DNA from: CBDCUF01 sp965222525 | GTDB lineage: Bacteria > Pseudomonadota > Alphaproteobacteria > Rickettsiales > UBA8987 | NCBI GenBank assembly: GCA_965222525.1 | Contig: OZ244955.1 | Location: 868,001-932,000, forward strand | Direction: 5' to 3' | DNA: 64,000 bases | Shown: one piece after another, positions 7,484-16,383 of the stretch | Position numbering within the stretch: the stretch's first letter is position 1 | How the letters are laid out: each line of letters starts with the position of its first letter | Made by a program: the position numbers and the translations under genes | The notes under the pieces: model-generated | The model's input: the letters and a program-made list of their open reading frames with translations, nothing else | Databases searched by the model: none | Told to the model about the DNA's origin: nothing

Positions 7484-8920
7484 ATGCCAATACTTAGCTT
7501 CACGATAATATTACCCGAGATTTTCCTGGCCTGTGTCGGGATGGCGCTGCTTATGATCGGCGCATTCCGCAAGGAAAACGAGCCGGTGCTGCTGTCCAAA
7601 ATGGCGATTACCATGTTTATAGTCGCCGGTATCCTGATATATCTGCTACATGAATCAACACCTGCGACCATATTAAACGGTCTGTTCATACTGGATGGAT
7701 TTGCCTTGTTTTCCAAGGGGTTAATATTGCTTGCGGCCTTGCTGGTGCTTTCCATGTCGCTGGAGCCGCTGCGTGGCAAGGAGAAGGTGTGTTTTGAGTT
7801 TCCAGTGCTTATTATAATGTCGGTGGTTGGCATGATGATAATGGTATCGGCCAATGATTTGATTTCATTATATATGGGGTTGGAACTGCAAAGCCTGAGC
7901 CTTTATATCCTTGCTGCAATCCGCCGTACATCCGAAAAATCCTCTGAGGCGGGGCTGAAATATTTTATCCTTGGTGCGCTTTCTTCCGGCATGCTTCTCT
8001 ACGGCTGCTCTATGATATACGGATTTGCCGGAACCACAGGATTTACCCAACTGGCGCAGCTTTATTCCGACCAGTCACCCTCAATAGGTGCGCTGACCGG
8101 CATAATCTTCGTAATAATCGGCATATGTTTCAAGATTTCCGCCGCACCGTTCCATATGTGGACACCGGATGTATATGAAGGGGCGCCGAAAGCGGTGACT
8201 TCCTTCTTCGCCACCGCACCGAAAGTGGCAGCCATGGCCTTGCTGATGCGGCTGATAATGCAGCCTTTCGGCGGGCTGGTGACAGAGTGGCAGCAGGTGG
8301 TTATCTTTGTGTCGGTTGCGTCTATGGTGGTTGGGGCATTTGGTGCGCTGAAGCAGACCAATATCAAGCGGCTTATGGCTTACAGCTCGATAGGCCATGT
8401 CGGGTTTGTGCTTGTGGGACTGGCCTCCGGAGTGGTTGAGGGTGTGCAGGCGGCGCTGATATATGCGTTTATTTATGTGACGATGAATGTCGGTGTGTTT
8501 GCCTGTATTATCATGATGCGGCGGCGTAAGGAGCATGTAGTTGAGATCAGGGATTTATCGGGCGTTGCCAGGCAGAATCCCATGTTTGCGGCTGTGATGA
8601 CGATACTGATGCTGTCCATGGCAGGGATTCCACCGCTGGCGGGGTTTTTCGGCAAGTTCTTCGTATTCAAGGCAGCGCTTGAACAGGAGCTTTATATATT
8701 GGCGGTTATCGGTGTGTTATCAAGTGTGGTAGCGGCGTTCTATTACCTGCGGATTATCAAGGTGATGTATTTTGATAAGCTGGAGGACCCGCTGGATGAT
8801 GATATGAGCATCGAGATAAAGTTGGTATTATGGGCAGCCGGATTGTTTAACCTGCTGTTTTTCATCGCCCCTGCAATGCTGCTGGATATAGCCAAACTCG
8901 CCGCAAAGAGCTTATTTTAA
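7484..8920 (+). CDS. nuoN: NADH-quinone oxidoreductase subunit N
   Basis: A 478-residue polytopic membrane protein of the antiporter-like ND2/NuoN family, part of the proton-pumping arm of respiratory complex I. About 14 hydrophobic segments are visible. Conserved stretches include KYFILGALSSGMLLYG, APFHMWTPDVYEGAP (with the family Lys/His region) and MLSMAGIPPLAGFFGKFFVF. The rest of the nuo operon is not upstream: the 400 bp before the gene are transposase debris and a repeat. nuoN is therefore separated from nuoM by an insertion or rearrangement, or is the 3' end of an operon cut by it. birA follows 74 bp downstream, as in many alphaproteobacteria. Confidence 0.96.
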   Translation: MPILSFTIILPEIFLACVGMALLMIGAFRKENEPVLLSKMAITMFIVAGILIYLLHESTPATILNGLFILDGFALFSKGLILLAALLVLSMSLEPLRGKEKVCFEFPVLIIMSVVGMMIMVSANDLISLYMGLELQSLSLYILAAIRRTSEKSSEAGLKYFILGALSSGMLLYGCSMIYGFAGTTGFTQLAQLYSDQSPSIGALTGIIFVIIGICFKISAAPFHMWTPDVYEGAPKAVTSFFATAPKVAAMALLMRLIMQPFGGLVTEWQQVVIFVSVASMVVGAFGALKQTNIKRLMAYSSIGHVGFVLVGLASGVVEGVQAALIYAFIYVTMNVGVFACIIMMRRRKEHVVEIRDLSGVARQNPMFAAVMTILMLSMAGIPPLAGFFGKFFVFKAALEQELYILAVIGVLSSVVAAFYYLRIIKVMYFDKLEDPLDDDMSIEIKLVLWAAGLFNLLFFIAPAMLLDIAKLAAKSLF

Positions 8921-8922
8921 CA

Positions 8923-8953
8923 CAGGTTACAGGTTTTAGGTTGCAGGTTATAG
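8923..8953. repeat. word-like repeat between nuoN and birA
   Basis: Tandem, slightly varied copies of the phrase AGGTTACAGGTTTTAGGTT followed by GCAGGTTATAG. The same vocabulary occurs at 47472-47512 and 51969-52005. It belongs to the class of short intergenic word repeats found throughout the window. Confidence 0.7.
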
Positions 8954-8994
8954 CAATGGTATATTGAAACTCTCGAATATCACTTCCCCTCCTT

Positions 8995-9726
8995 GTGAAC
9001 AATCTTCCCGAAAATTACCGACTAGTTACGCTGGACTCGGTGGGTAGTACCAATGAGGAAGCAAAGCGGGTTGTGGAGTGCGGCACGGATGGGGCTGTTG
9101 TAATAACCGCAAAATCCCAGACAGAAGGCCGTGGACGTTATGATCGAAAGTGGATTTCCGGGGAGGGAAATTTATATGCATCCATATTATTACCAGTGGA
9201 TTTTGTGATCGAGGATGCAGCACAGCTTTCATTTGTAACTGCAATTGCTGCACGGTATACACTGGCGAAAAATGATGCGCCGATAAAACTGAAATGGCCT
9301 AATGACCTGTTGATAAATGGCAAAAAATGCGGCGGTATCCTGCTTGAGTCATATAGATCAGGTAATAAGGATTATATTATTATCGGTATTGGCGTTAACA
9401 TTCGCAATCATCCGCAAAACACCGAATATCCGGCAACTTCACTTCATATGGAAGGGGTTGGTGAGGCTGGTGTGGAAAATATCCTGTCTGCGCTGGTTAG
9501 AAATTTCGATAATTACTATAATCTCTGGTGCAGGGAAGGGTTTGCGGAGATTCGTGAAAAATGGCTGGAAAATGCTGTCGGTATCGGTGAGAATATAAAA
9601 GTACGAACCGGAAAGGACACTATCACCGGCATATTTGAGGATATTGACAGTAACGGGGCACTTATCCTCCGCCTTGAAGATGGTAATATCAAAACAATAA
9701 CCGCCGGCGATGTGTTCTTTGGTTAA
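8995..9726 (+). CDS. birA: biotin--[acetyl-CoA-carboxylase] ligase
   Basis: A 243-residue class I biotin protein ligase with only the catalytic and small C-terminal domain, so it lacks the DNA-binding repressor domain of E. coli BirA. The biotinyl-AMP loop GRGRYDRKW and the segment KWPNDLLINGKKCGGILLES are intact. It attaches biotin to the carrier subunit of acetyl-CoA carboxylase. The start is a GTG at 8995; no strong ribosome site is visible, and translation may depend on nuoN. The position after nuoN is a common alphaproteobacterial arrangement. Confidence 0.93.
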   Translation: MNNLPENYRLVTLDSVGSTNEEAKRVVECGTDGAVVITAKSQTEGRGRYDRKWISGEGNLYASILLPVDFVIEDAAQLSFVTAIAARYTLAKNDAPIKLKWPNDLLINGKKCGGILLESYRSGNKDYIIIGIGVNIRNHPQNTEYPATSLHMEGVGEAGVENILSALVRNFDNYYNLWCREGFAEIREKWLENAVGIGENIKVRTGKDTITGIFEDIDSNGALILRLEDGNIKTITAGDVFFG

Positions 9727-9729
9727 GTG

Positions 9730-9834
9730 TAGTATTTTCTAATTTTACTTACGTAAAATCACACCCGCTCACGCAGTGAAATACCTGCTTCGCAGGTCTT
9801 CATAGTATTCCCAATTAAAATTGGAAATACTATA
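9730..9834 (+). repeat. modular hairpin repeat, copy A
   Basis: Four parts in order: TAGTATTTTCTAATTTTACT..., a TTTTAC/GTAAAA stem, a GC linker, the perfect stem CCTGC TTC GCAGG (about 9784-9796), and a long terminal palindrome AGTATT...AATACT (about 9804-9831). The first 30 bases are identical to copy B at 17175. It lies between birA and csrA. Confidence 0.8.
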
Positions 9835-9931
9835 TATCCAATCATTTCTTGCTAAGTACTTTGTTTTCTGTTAGCCAAAGACGTTACAGTAGTAAATGGT
9901 TGGCGCCGGACACAGGTAGTGGGGGGAATGT

Positions 9932-10195
9932 ATGCTTTATCTGGTTAGAAAACTCGATGAGTCTATCATAATAAACGGTAATATTGAAGTTAAGGTTATT
10001 GAAATCAGAGGTAAATCTGTCAAGTTGGGTTTTGAATTTCCTTCTTCTGCACAGGTTCTAAGAAAAGAAGTATTTGACCGCATTGCTGCTGAGAACATTG
10101 CTGCTTCTATGTCTGGCACAACTGATGACAGTTTCGCTGATGATCTAGTTGACGCAATTTCCAGAATTAACCCTGATAATGATCATAAAAAATAA
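9932..10195 (+). CDS. csrA: carbon storage regulator CsrA
   Basis: An 87-residue protein whose first ~60 residues match the CsrA/RsmA fold: MLYLVRKLDESIIINGNIEV, then KVIEIRGKSVKLGFEFPSSA, with the conserved Arg-containing C-terminal strand region. It binds GGA motifs in mRNA leaders and controls translation, often of flagellar and metabolic genes. The C-terminal tail (about 25 residues, acidic, ending NPDNDHKK) is longer than usual. The leader contains GGGGGGAA directly before the ATG, overlapping GGA motifs, so autoregulation is plausible. The residue at the usual GxxR/K position near residue 44 is replaced by the RKEVFDRI version seen in alphaproteobacteria. Confidence 0.88.
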   Translation: MLYLVRKLDESIIINGNIEVKVIEIRGKSVKLGFEFPSSAQVLRKEVFDRIAAENIAASMSGTTDDSFADDLVDAISRINPDNDHKK

Positions 10196-10208
10196 CAGGT
10201 AATTACCT

Positions 10209-10922
10209 TTACTTTGTAAGTTCATATATGGCAATACTGGCGGCAGTAGATACATTAAGGCTTTCTATTCTGTCTGAAATTGGTAAACGTAGAAGCAAAT
10301 CACAATGTCTAGAAGTCAAACGACGCAACCCTTTCCCTTCTGAACCCATAACCAGCACTACTTTCTCATATATAGGAGCATCCTGTAAATCAGTTTCAGC
10401 AGCGCTGTCTAAACCCAATACCCAGAACCCTGCTTGTTTTAGTTTATCTATGGTAACTGACAGATTTGTCACTCCGACTATTGGAACTATTTCCAGTGCT
10501 CCTGAAGCAGCTTTAGCAAGCGTACCATTCTCTGTTACTGCATTGTCAAAAGGAATAATTATTGCTGCTACACCGAATGCGGCTGCTGAGCGTAATATTG
10601 CCCCGACATTTTGCGGGTCTGTAACCTGATCAAGCGCAATGATTAATTGCTTATCATACACTTCTTCCAAGGATGGCCCTACTAATGGTTGGACTTCGCA
10701 TGCTATCCCTTGATGTACTGCATTTTTAGGAAGATGTTTTTCAATTTTACCTATATCCACAATCTGTGTTTTATATTTTTCAGAAGACAGAGGATGAATA
10801 TTACGACTGGCCGCTTTGGTTACAAAAACCCGAATAACTTGTCGAGTGCTATTTTCTAAAGCAGCTATCACAGCGTGTTTGCCGTAGATCCAGTATGATT
10901 TCTTAGGTTTTCTATTGCGCAT
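10209..10922 (-). CDS. rlmB: 23S rRNA (guanosine-2'-O-)-methyltransferase, TrmH family
   Basis: A 237-residue SPOUT methyltransferase. Motif 1 (DQVTDPQNVGAILRSAAAFG), motif 2 (VMGSEGKGLRRLT) and motif 3 (RLPISDRIESLNVSTAASIA) are all present, and the N-terminal substrate-binding domain begins with the YGKHAVIAALEN pattern of RlmB. It methylates G2251 of 23S rRNA in E. coli. It ends 13 bp from csrA in convergent orientation and starts 10 bp downstream of nadA on the same strand. Confidence 0.92.
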   Translation of the reverse strand: MRNRKPKKSYWIYGKHAVIAALENSTRQVIRVFVTKAASRNIHPLSSEKYKTQIVDIGKIEKHLPKNAVHQGIACEVQPLVGPSLEEVYDKQLIIALDQVTDPQNVGAILRSAAAFGVAAIIIPFDNAVTENGTLAKAASGALEIVPIVGVTNLSVTIDKLKQAGFWVLGLDSAAETDLQDAPIYEKVVLVMGSEGKGLRRLTSRHCDLLLRLPISDRIESLNVSTAASIAIYELTK

Positions 10923-10932
10923 GAATATTTTT

Positions 10933-11931
10933 TTAAGCCATAACGAAGCCTGCTGGTTTCGGGCTCATATCGAGCATTTTTTGTAAAGGCTGCTCGGCGG
11001 CGATGCGCAGATGCTCAGGCATGGTGATTTCCGGGTTGCGATTGACCATACATAAATACAGTTTCTCCAGTGTATTCATCTTCATAAAAGGACAGTCATT
11101 GCATGATGCGCAGGATTCGGTCGTACCCGGTACATCATAAAATGTACTATCAGGTGAGGCCTTCTTCATCTGGTGGATAATCCCATGCTCGGTCAGGACG
11201 ATAAATTCCGCTCCCGGATGCTCCCTGGTAAAGCGTATAAGCGATGAGGTGGAACCGATATGGTCGGCACGGTCAAGCAAAACTTCCGGACATTCCGGGT
11301 GGGCAATAATATAAGCATCGGGATGTTCGGTTTTAAGCCGGATAACCGCCCGTTCCGAGAATTGCTCATGCACTATGCAGGTTCCCTCCCATAGCAGCAT
11401 ATCCCGGCCGGTTTTCTTGATAAGATATTTGCCGAGATATTTATCCGGTGCAAACATTATTGGCCGGCTCTCCGGAAGCTGGTTTATTATATGCTCGGCA
11501 TTGGAGGAGGTTACAATTATATCGGACAAAGCCTTAACCTCCGCCGAGCAGTTTATATATGTCAGTGCAATATGATCGGGGTGCTTCTCACGAAACGCCC
11601 TGAATGCAGCAGGAGGACAGGAATCCTCAAGCGAGCAGCCGGCCTTCATATCGGGTATTAAAACCGGTTTGTCAGGGTTGAAAACCTTGGCCACCTCCGC
11701 CATAAATTTCACTCCGCAAAATACTATAACATCGGCATCGGTAGCTGCCGCCTTGCGGGATAAATCCAGCGAATCCCCTACGAAATCGGCAAGATCCTGT
11801 AATTCATCCTCCTGATAGTAATGCGCCAGGATAACCGCATTCATCTCCCCGCGCAGCCGATTTACCTCCTCCTCCAGGTTAAGGGAAGGGTCGATATCAT
11901 CTATGGATTTCAAGGATGTTTTTGCGCTCAT
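10933..11931 (-). CDS. nadA: quinolinate synthase
   Basis: A 332-residue NadA, which condenses iminoaspartate with dihydroxyacetone phosphate to quinolinate in NAD synthesis. Conserved features: AHYYQEDELQDLADFVGDSL, VFCGVKFMAE, and the Cys residues that bind the 4Fe-4S cluster (in CSLEDSCPP, ...CPEV and CASCNDCPF). Neither nadB nor nadC is adjacent. Together with hisE it indicates biosynthetic capacity not found in highly reduced parasites. It is followed directly by rlmB. Confidence 0.95.
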   Translation of the reverse strand: MSAKTSLKSIDDIDPSLNLEEEVNRLRGEMNAVILAHYYQEDELQDLADFVGDSLDLSRKAAATDADVIVFCGVKFMAEVAKVFNPDKPVLIPDMKAGCSLEDSCPPAAFRAFREKHPDHIALTYINCSAEVKALSDIIVTSSNAEHIINQLPESRPIMFAPDKYLGKYLIKKTGRDMLLWEGTCIVHEQFSERAVIRLKTEHPDAYIIAHPECPEVLLDRADHIGSTSSLIRFTREHPGAEFIVLTEHGIIHQMKKASPDSTFYDVPGTTESCASCNDCPFMKMNTLEKLYLCMVNRNPEITMPEHLRIAAEQPLQKMLDMSPKPAGFVMA

Positions 11932-12015
11932 TTCCCGGAAAATTGACGTAAAAACGCAGATTTACTTAAAATTGGCCTTTATGTCCAGCATATTGTTTAT
12001 TCCGGTTATTGGCTG

Positions 12016-12081
12016 TTAGCTATTGGCCATTGGATGTTGATAGTAAAATCCGGCATCCAGGGGATAACGGCCAATAGCTAA
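12016..12081. repeat. inverted word repeat between nadA and the AIM24-like gene
   Basis: TTAGCTATTGGCC (12016-12028) and GGCCAATAGCTAA (12069-12081) form a perfect 13-bp inverted repeat. The same word (TTAGCTGTTGGC) is found at 45903-45935, inside the 3' end of glyQ. No protein is encoded in 11932-12174. Confidence 0.7.
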
Positions 12082-12174
12082 AATCCCTGGAACTTACCTT
12101 AAAAAAATGGTATAATTTATTGTTAATGCTATTAACATTCTATTAATTTACAGATCAAAAACAGGAGAAGTATC

Positions 12175-13419
12175 ATGGTTACAACTCCCCCACCAAGAAC
12201 TCCCAAAATACCGCTAGGACCAAGCAGAAAAGGCAAGAAATCATCATCTTCGGAAGTGCCACCGCATATACAGCCTCAGGCTTCGGTTACAACGAATACC
12301 CCATTATCTACCCCACAACCTGTTACAACATCAAACTCGTTAAATACACTGTCACCAAAGCCTGAACCGCAGCCCTCTGCAACACCACCAACGCCTCATG
12401 GTGATAATGCACCTGCACAAGACAGTGCTGTACCGGAAGACCTCAGTATACCACAGCATAGTATCAATCCCAGGAATACACATCCAATTGCACCTACGGC
12501 GCCTGTACAACCAGCTTCCCAATCTTCGACCGTACAACAGCATTTACAACAAACACCTTCACCTGGCCAACTTCCTGTACATGGTGCTGAGCCCTCAATA
12601 TCACGTACCGGTAAAATAGACGGGCTGGAATATGCTATTCATGGTGATGATATGCAATTTGCCGAAATAACCCTTGATCCTGGTGAAATTGTAGTGGGAG
12701 AGTCCGGAGCGCTGATGTTCATGCAACAGGGAATACAGATGCAATCCCGTATGAGTGATGCCAGTGGAGTAAAGCAGGGGGTGTTCAAGAAGCTGTTTGG
12801 TGCGGCAAAACGCAGGATGGCCGGTGAACGGGCTTTTATGAACTTCTTTACCAATAATGGCAATGGCAAGTTGAGTGTAGGGTTTTCCGCACCTTATCCC
12901 GGTCGTATAGTACCACTTGATTTATCATTACTGGGAGGTGCGGTTTTATGCCAGAAAGACGGATTTTTATGCGGCAGTATGGGAACAACTATCGGTATAG
13001 GCTTTACCAAGCGTTTTGGTGCAATGATGTTCGGTAACCAGGGGTTTATCCTGCAGAAAATTACCGGTACCGGTGTTGCGTTTGTACATGCCGGCGGTTC
13101 GGTGACGGAAAAGGAACTGGCTGAAGGCGAGACTATCTTTGTTGATTCAGGCAGTATTGTCGGCTTTACCTCCGGTATTGATTTTAATGTAAAGATGGTA
13201 AAAGGTGCTGCAAATATGTTCTTTGGCGGTGAGAGCCTGTTCTTATCTACTTTAACCGGTCCCGGCAAGGTATGGATTCAGTCAATGCCATATTACCGTC
13301 TGGTTGGTACTATAAACAACACACTGATTGAACTGAATAAAGGTCAGGCTGCAAAAGAGCGTAAGAAGATGATTCGCGACATGCATAAAGTCAGCAAGAA
13401 ATATTCCACACCTAAGTAA
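12175..13419 (+). CDS. AIM24/TIGR00266-family protein with Pro/Gln-rich N-terminus
   Basis: 414 residues. Residues 1 to about 145 are low-complexity, rich in Pro, Thr, Ser and Gln (APTAPVQPASQSSTVQQHLQ). Residues ~150-390 match the TIGR00266/AIM24 double beta-barrel family: DDMQFAEITLDPGEIVVGES, GALMFMQQGIQMQSR, then GTGVAFVHAGGSVTEKELAE and SIVGFTSGIDFNVKMVKG. The molecular function is unknown; mitochondrial AIM24 acts in inner-membrane organisation. Family members usually lack the long disordered N-terminal extension. Ribosome site AGGAG, 10 bases from the ATG. It is followed by the DUF4164 and rpoN genes on the same strand. Confidence 0.85.
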   Translation: MVTTPPPRTPKIPLGPSRKGKKSSSSEVPPHIQPQASVTTNTPLSTPQPVTTSNSLNTLSPKPEPQPSATPPTPHGDNAPAQDSAVPEDLSIPQHSINPRNTHPIAPTAPVQPASQSSTVQQHLQQTPSPGQLPVHGAEPSISRTGKIDGLEYAIHGDDMQFAEITLDPGEIVVGESGALMFMQQGIQMQSRMSDASGVKQGVFKKLFGAAKRRMAGERAFMNFFTNNGNGKLSVGFSAPYPGRIVPLDLSLLGGAVLCQKDGFLCGSMGTTIGIGFTKRFGAMMFGNQGFILQKITGTGVAFVHAGGSVTEKELAEGETIFVDSGSIVGFTSGIDFNVKMVKGAANMFFGGESLFLSTLTGPGKVWIQSMPYYRLVGTINNTLIELNKGQAAKERKKMIRDMHKVSKKYSTPK

Positions 13420-13542
13420 GTGGCTTTATTAAAAATATAAAATTTCTCACCATTTTTTAGTTATATACTGTTATAAAATTAGTATTTGATTTTCTGGTAT
13501 AATAAATTATTAATAAAGTCTTCCGGTTTAATGAGGTAGTTG

Positions 13543-13875
13543 ATGGCAAGCAACCTTGAACAGTCAAAAGAAACCTTACGTGAGGCACTGACCCGTCTTG
13601 AGGATGTGGTGGCAAAACGCATGGAAGAGGCGGAAAATGCAGCGAGTTCTGCATCCGGTGAGGGAGAAGCACTGCATGCGGAAATCACTGAATTAAAGGA
13701 AAGGCTGGAAAATCTTCAGCATGAAAACAGCCATTTACGTGAAGAGAAGGAAGGGTTGCAGTCCCAAATCGGCCGTGAGCAGGAGAAAGCCAAAAAGCTC
13801 ACCAAATCCAACAGCCATGCGCTTAACAAGGTAAATCAGCTTATCAGTGAAATTAAAGAAGTTGTTACGGCCTGA
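13543..13875 (+). CDS. DUF4164 coiled-coil protein
   Basis: 110 residues, almost entirely a charged helix with heptads (LRHEN/LREEK patterns), starting MASNLEQSKETLREALTRLE. This is the alphaproteobacterial DUF4164 family, usually encoded next to zapA in other alphaproteobacteria; no zapA is present here. I chose the ATG at 13543, which has a GAGG site 5 bases upstream, over an in-frame TTG just before it. A structural role near the division or cell-envelope machinery is inference from the usual neighbour only. Confidence 0.75.
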   Translation: MASNLEQSKETLREALTRLEDVVAKRMEEAENAASSASGEGEALHAEITELKERLENLQHENSHLREEKEGLQSQIGREQEKAKKLTKSNSHALNKVNQLISEIKEVVTA

Positions 13876-13938
13876 ATACTCTTCTCACCACAAAACTACA
13901 TATAGAATCCCCTGCAAAATAATGTTATAATCTACGGT

Positions 13939-15453
13939 ATGGTTTCCGGTTCGCAGAGGATGGAGATAAGGCAGGGGCAGTCACTGGTGATGACCCCGCA
14001 ATTGCAGCAGTCGCTGAAGATTTTGCAGCTCTCCACCCAGGATTTGCAGGAATATATCGAGCAGGAGTTGGAAAAAAACCCGCTGCTGGCAATTGAGGAG
14101 AACACCGAACAGAAAGAAGATAAAGGTAGTGATAAATCCAACAATGAGTCTGCTGAAAATGACCCCCTACCCTCTCCTGACAGTTTTGAACAGGTAAATG
14201 ACAGCGAGATTTCCTCTGACAAGGATAACGGGCTGGACACCAGTGCCAGCGATATATGGGAGGATTCCGGTGATTTTCCCACTTCGCAACCTACTGATTT
14301 CTCCAGCCATAGCAGTGATTCCGGCTATGATTACGATAGCTCATATTACGAAAAGGTAATTGCCGAGGAAACCACCTTGCGTGAGCATATAACCGACCAG
14401 ATAAACCTCGACTTCACCGATATTCCAAAGAAAATTACCGCTAATCACCTGCTCGATATGCTGGATGATAACGGTTATATCAGCGGAGATTTTTCTGCGC
14501 TGGCCGAGGCTCTGAACTGTGAGGAATCCTTTATAGAGGAAATTCTTGAACGTCTGCAAAAGCTTGATCCGCCAGGGATTTTTGCCCGTTCGCTATCCGA
14601 ATGCCTGGCGCTGCAACTGAAGGATAAAAACCGCTATGACCCTGCGATGCAGAAGCTGGTAGAGAACCTTGACCTTATGGGCAAGGGAGAGCTGGATAAA
14701 TTGCAGAAAATATGCGGGGTTACCAAGGAAGATTTGCTGGAGATGTGCATAGAAATCAGGGAGTTAAACCCACGCCCCGGCAATATATTCAATCCCGAAG
14801 TCACGCAGGAGGTACATCCCGATGTTTTTGTACGCAAGGCTGCGGACGGTGAGTGGGAAATCGAACTGAACAGCGATACTCTGCCCCGTGTTCTGGTAAA
14901 TAACAAATATTACAGGAAAATCCGTCAGGACAGCAAAAAGGATGAGGAGAAGAAATATATTTCCGAGCAGTATAATAATGCTAGCTGGCTGGTGCGGGCG
15001 CTCAACCAGCGGGCGGAAACCATAATGAAAGTCACCGAGGCGCTGGTAAAGCGCCAGCAGGATTTTTTCGAAAAGGGGATATATCACCTGCGGCCACTGA
15101 TAATGCGTGATATTGCCGAGGAAATTGACATGCATGAAAGCACGGTCGCACGGGTGACTAGTAATAAATATATTTCTACATCGCGCGGAATCTTTGAAAT
15201 GCGCTATTTTTTCTCTTCATCTATCGGCAGCGCGCAGGGGGGAGAAGATTTCTCCAGCAAAACCGTAAAACACCTGATTGCCGAGCTTATCGAGGAGGAA
15301 ACAGCGGATAATGTGCTTTCCGATGAGAAAATCGCCGAGATATTGCAGGAGCGCGGAGTTAATGTCGCCCGCCGCACAGTCGCCAAATACCGTGAATCAA
15401 TGAAAATACCCTCCTCCGCCCAGCGCAAGCGCCAGAAACGATTAATGGCGTGA
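13939..15453 (+). CDS. rpoN: RNA polymerase sigma-54 factor
   Basis: 504 residues with all RpoN regions: the Gln-rich activator-interacting region I (QGQSLVMTPQLQQSLKILQL), an acidic Ser/Asp-rich region II (about residues 60-135) that is longer than usual, the core-binding region, the HTH (MHESTVARVTSNKYISTSRG) and the RpoN box ARRTVAKYRE near the C-terminus. It directs transcription from -24/-12 promoters with AAA+ activators. The usual downstream partners hpf and ptsN are absent; phoB follows after a 180-bp gap containing an inverted word repeat. Confidence 0.96.
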   Translation: MVSGSQRMEIRQGQSLVMTPQLQQSLKILQLSTQDLQEYIEQELEKNPLLAIEENTEQKEDKGSDKSNNESAENDPLPSPDSFEQVNDSEISSDKDNGLDTSASDIWEDSGDFPTSQPTDFSSHSSDSGYDYDSSYYEKVIAEETTLREHITDQINLDFTDIPKKITANHLLDMLDDNGYISGDFSALAEALNCEESFIEEILERLQKLDPPGIFARSLSECLALQLKDKNRYDPAMQKLVENLDLMGKGELDKLQKICGVTKEDLLEMCIEIRELNPRPGNIFNPEVTQEVHPDVFVRKAADGEWEIELNSDTLPRVLVNNKYYRKIRQDSKKDEEKKYISEQYNNASWLVRALNQRAETIMKVTEALVKRQQDFFEKGIYHLRPLIMRDIAEEIDMHESTVARVTSNKYISTSRGIFEMRYFFSSSIGSAQGGEDFSSKTVKHLIAELIEEETADNVLSDEKIAEILQERGVNVARRTVAKYRESMKIPSSAQRKRQKRLMA

Positions 15454-15557
15454 GATATACCTATAGTTCTATTTTTACAGCAAATTTCAGTTTTTTGTTG
15501 ATAATTTACCGAAAAAAACGCATACTTACACCGCGTTGGTTAATATTTTATTAATTG

Positions 15558-15634
15558 AAGTGCTAAGTGTTGAGTGCTGTGAGTTGAGTCTCTTTTAGGG
15601 AAACACAGCACTCAACACCCTGTACTCAGCACTT
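15558..15634. repeat. inverted word repeat upstream of phoB
   Basis: GTGTTGAGTGCTGTG (15567-15581) is perfectly complementary to CACAGCACTCAACAC (15604-15618), and both arms are flanked by AAGTGCT / AGCACTT. Centre GAGTCTCTTTTAGGG. Sister copies sharing the centre and arms are at 48066-48138 and, partly, 25129-25192. It ends three bases before the phoB ATG. Confidence 0.8.
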
Positions 15635-15636
15635 AT

Positions 15637-16377
15637 ATGAAGCCATATATACTGGTAGCGGAAGATGAACCTGAAATCGCGATGATGATCAAGTATAATC
15701 TTGAGAAGGGCGGTTTTGAGGTCAATATAGCCGAGGATGGTGACGAGGCAGCCCTGTCGGTTGAGGAACGCCATCCTGACCTGATTGTGCTGGACTGGAT
15801 GCTGCCGATGCGTACCGGCGTTGAGGTATGTCAGTCCTTGCGCCGTGACGATGATACCAGCGCCATCCCGATTATCATGCTCACCGCACGCAGTGAGGAA
15901 GCGGATAAACTTATGGGACTGGATAGCGGGGCAGATGACTATATGGTCAAGCCATTTTCGCCCAAGGAGCTGGTTGCACGGATTCGTGCGGTATTGCGGC
16001 GTTCACGGCCGGTATTCAGCAAGAAAACCATCGAATATGCCGGTTTACGTATGGATGTTGAGGGGCGCAAGGTATTTTACAAGGAAAAAACCGTCCAGAC
16101 CGGCCCGACCGAATTTGGCCTGCTGATGCATATGCTGGAAAAACCGGGGCAGGTATTTACTCGTGAGAAGCTTCTGGACAAGATCTGGGGACACGATATT
16201 TATGTTGAAAACCGTACGGTTGATGTGCATATATTACGGTTACGGCGGGCACTCAGCGATGCGCATGAGGGGCTTGGCAATTTTATCCAGACCGTCCGTT
16301 CGGTAGGCTACAAACTCGAAATCCCTGCCGATATGCAGGAAGAGTTTGGTATGCCTAAAGAGGGTGAAGGTAAGTAA
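15637..16377 (+). CDS. phoB: phosphate-responsive response regulator PhoB
   Basis: A 246-residue OmpR-family regulator. Receiver domain with the acidic pocket (EDE at 9-11), phospho-acceptor Asp53 (LIVLDWMLP) and the conserved Lys in DDYMVKPFSPKEL. C-terminal winged helix with TPTEFGLLMHMLE-like and the VDVHILRLRR recognition helix followed by VRSVGYKLE. The closest pattern is PhoB. The likely cognate kinase PhoR is encoded 4 kb away on the other strand (20283-21743). The first codon is only three bases after an inverted word repeat that must lie in its leader or promoter. Confidence 0.88.
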   Translation: MKPYILVAEDEPEIAMMIKYNLEKGGFEVNIAEDGDEAALSVEERHPDLIVLDWMLPMRTGVEVCQSLRRDDDTSAIPIIMLTARSEEADKLMGLDSGADDYMVKPFSPKELVARIRAVLRRSRPVFSKKTIEYAGLRMDVEGRKVFYKEKTVQTGPTEFGLLMHMLEKPGQVFTREKLLDKIWGHDIYVENRTVDVHILRLRRALSDAHEGLGNFIQTVRSVGYKLEIPADMQEEFGMPKEGEGK

Positions 16378-16383
16378 GTCCTC

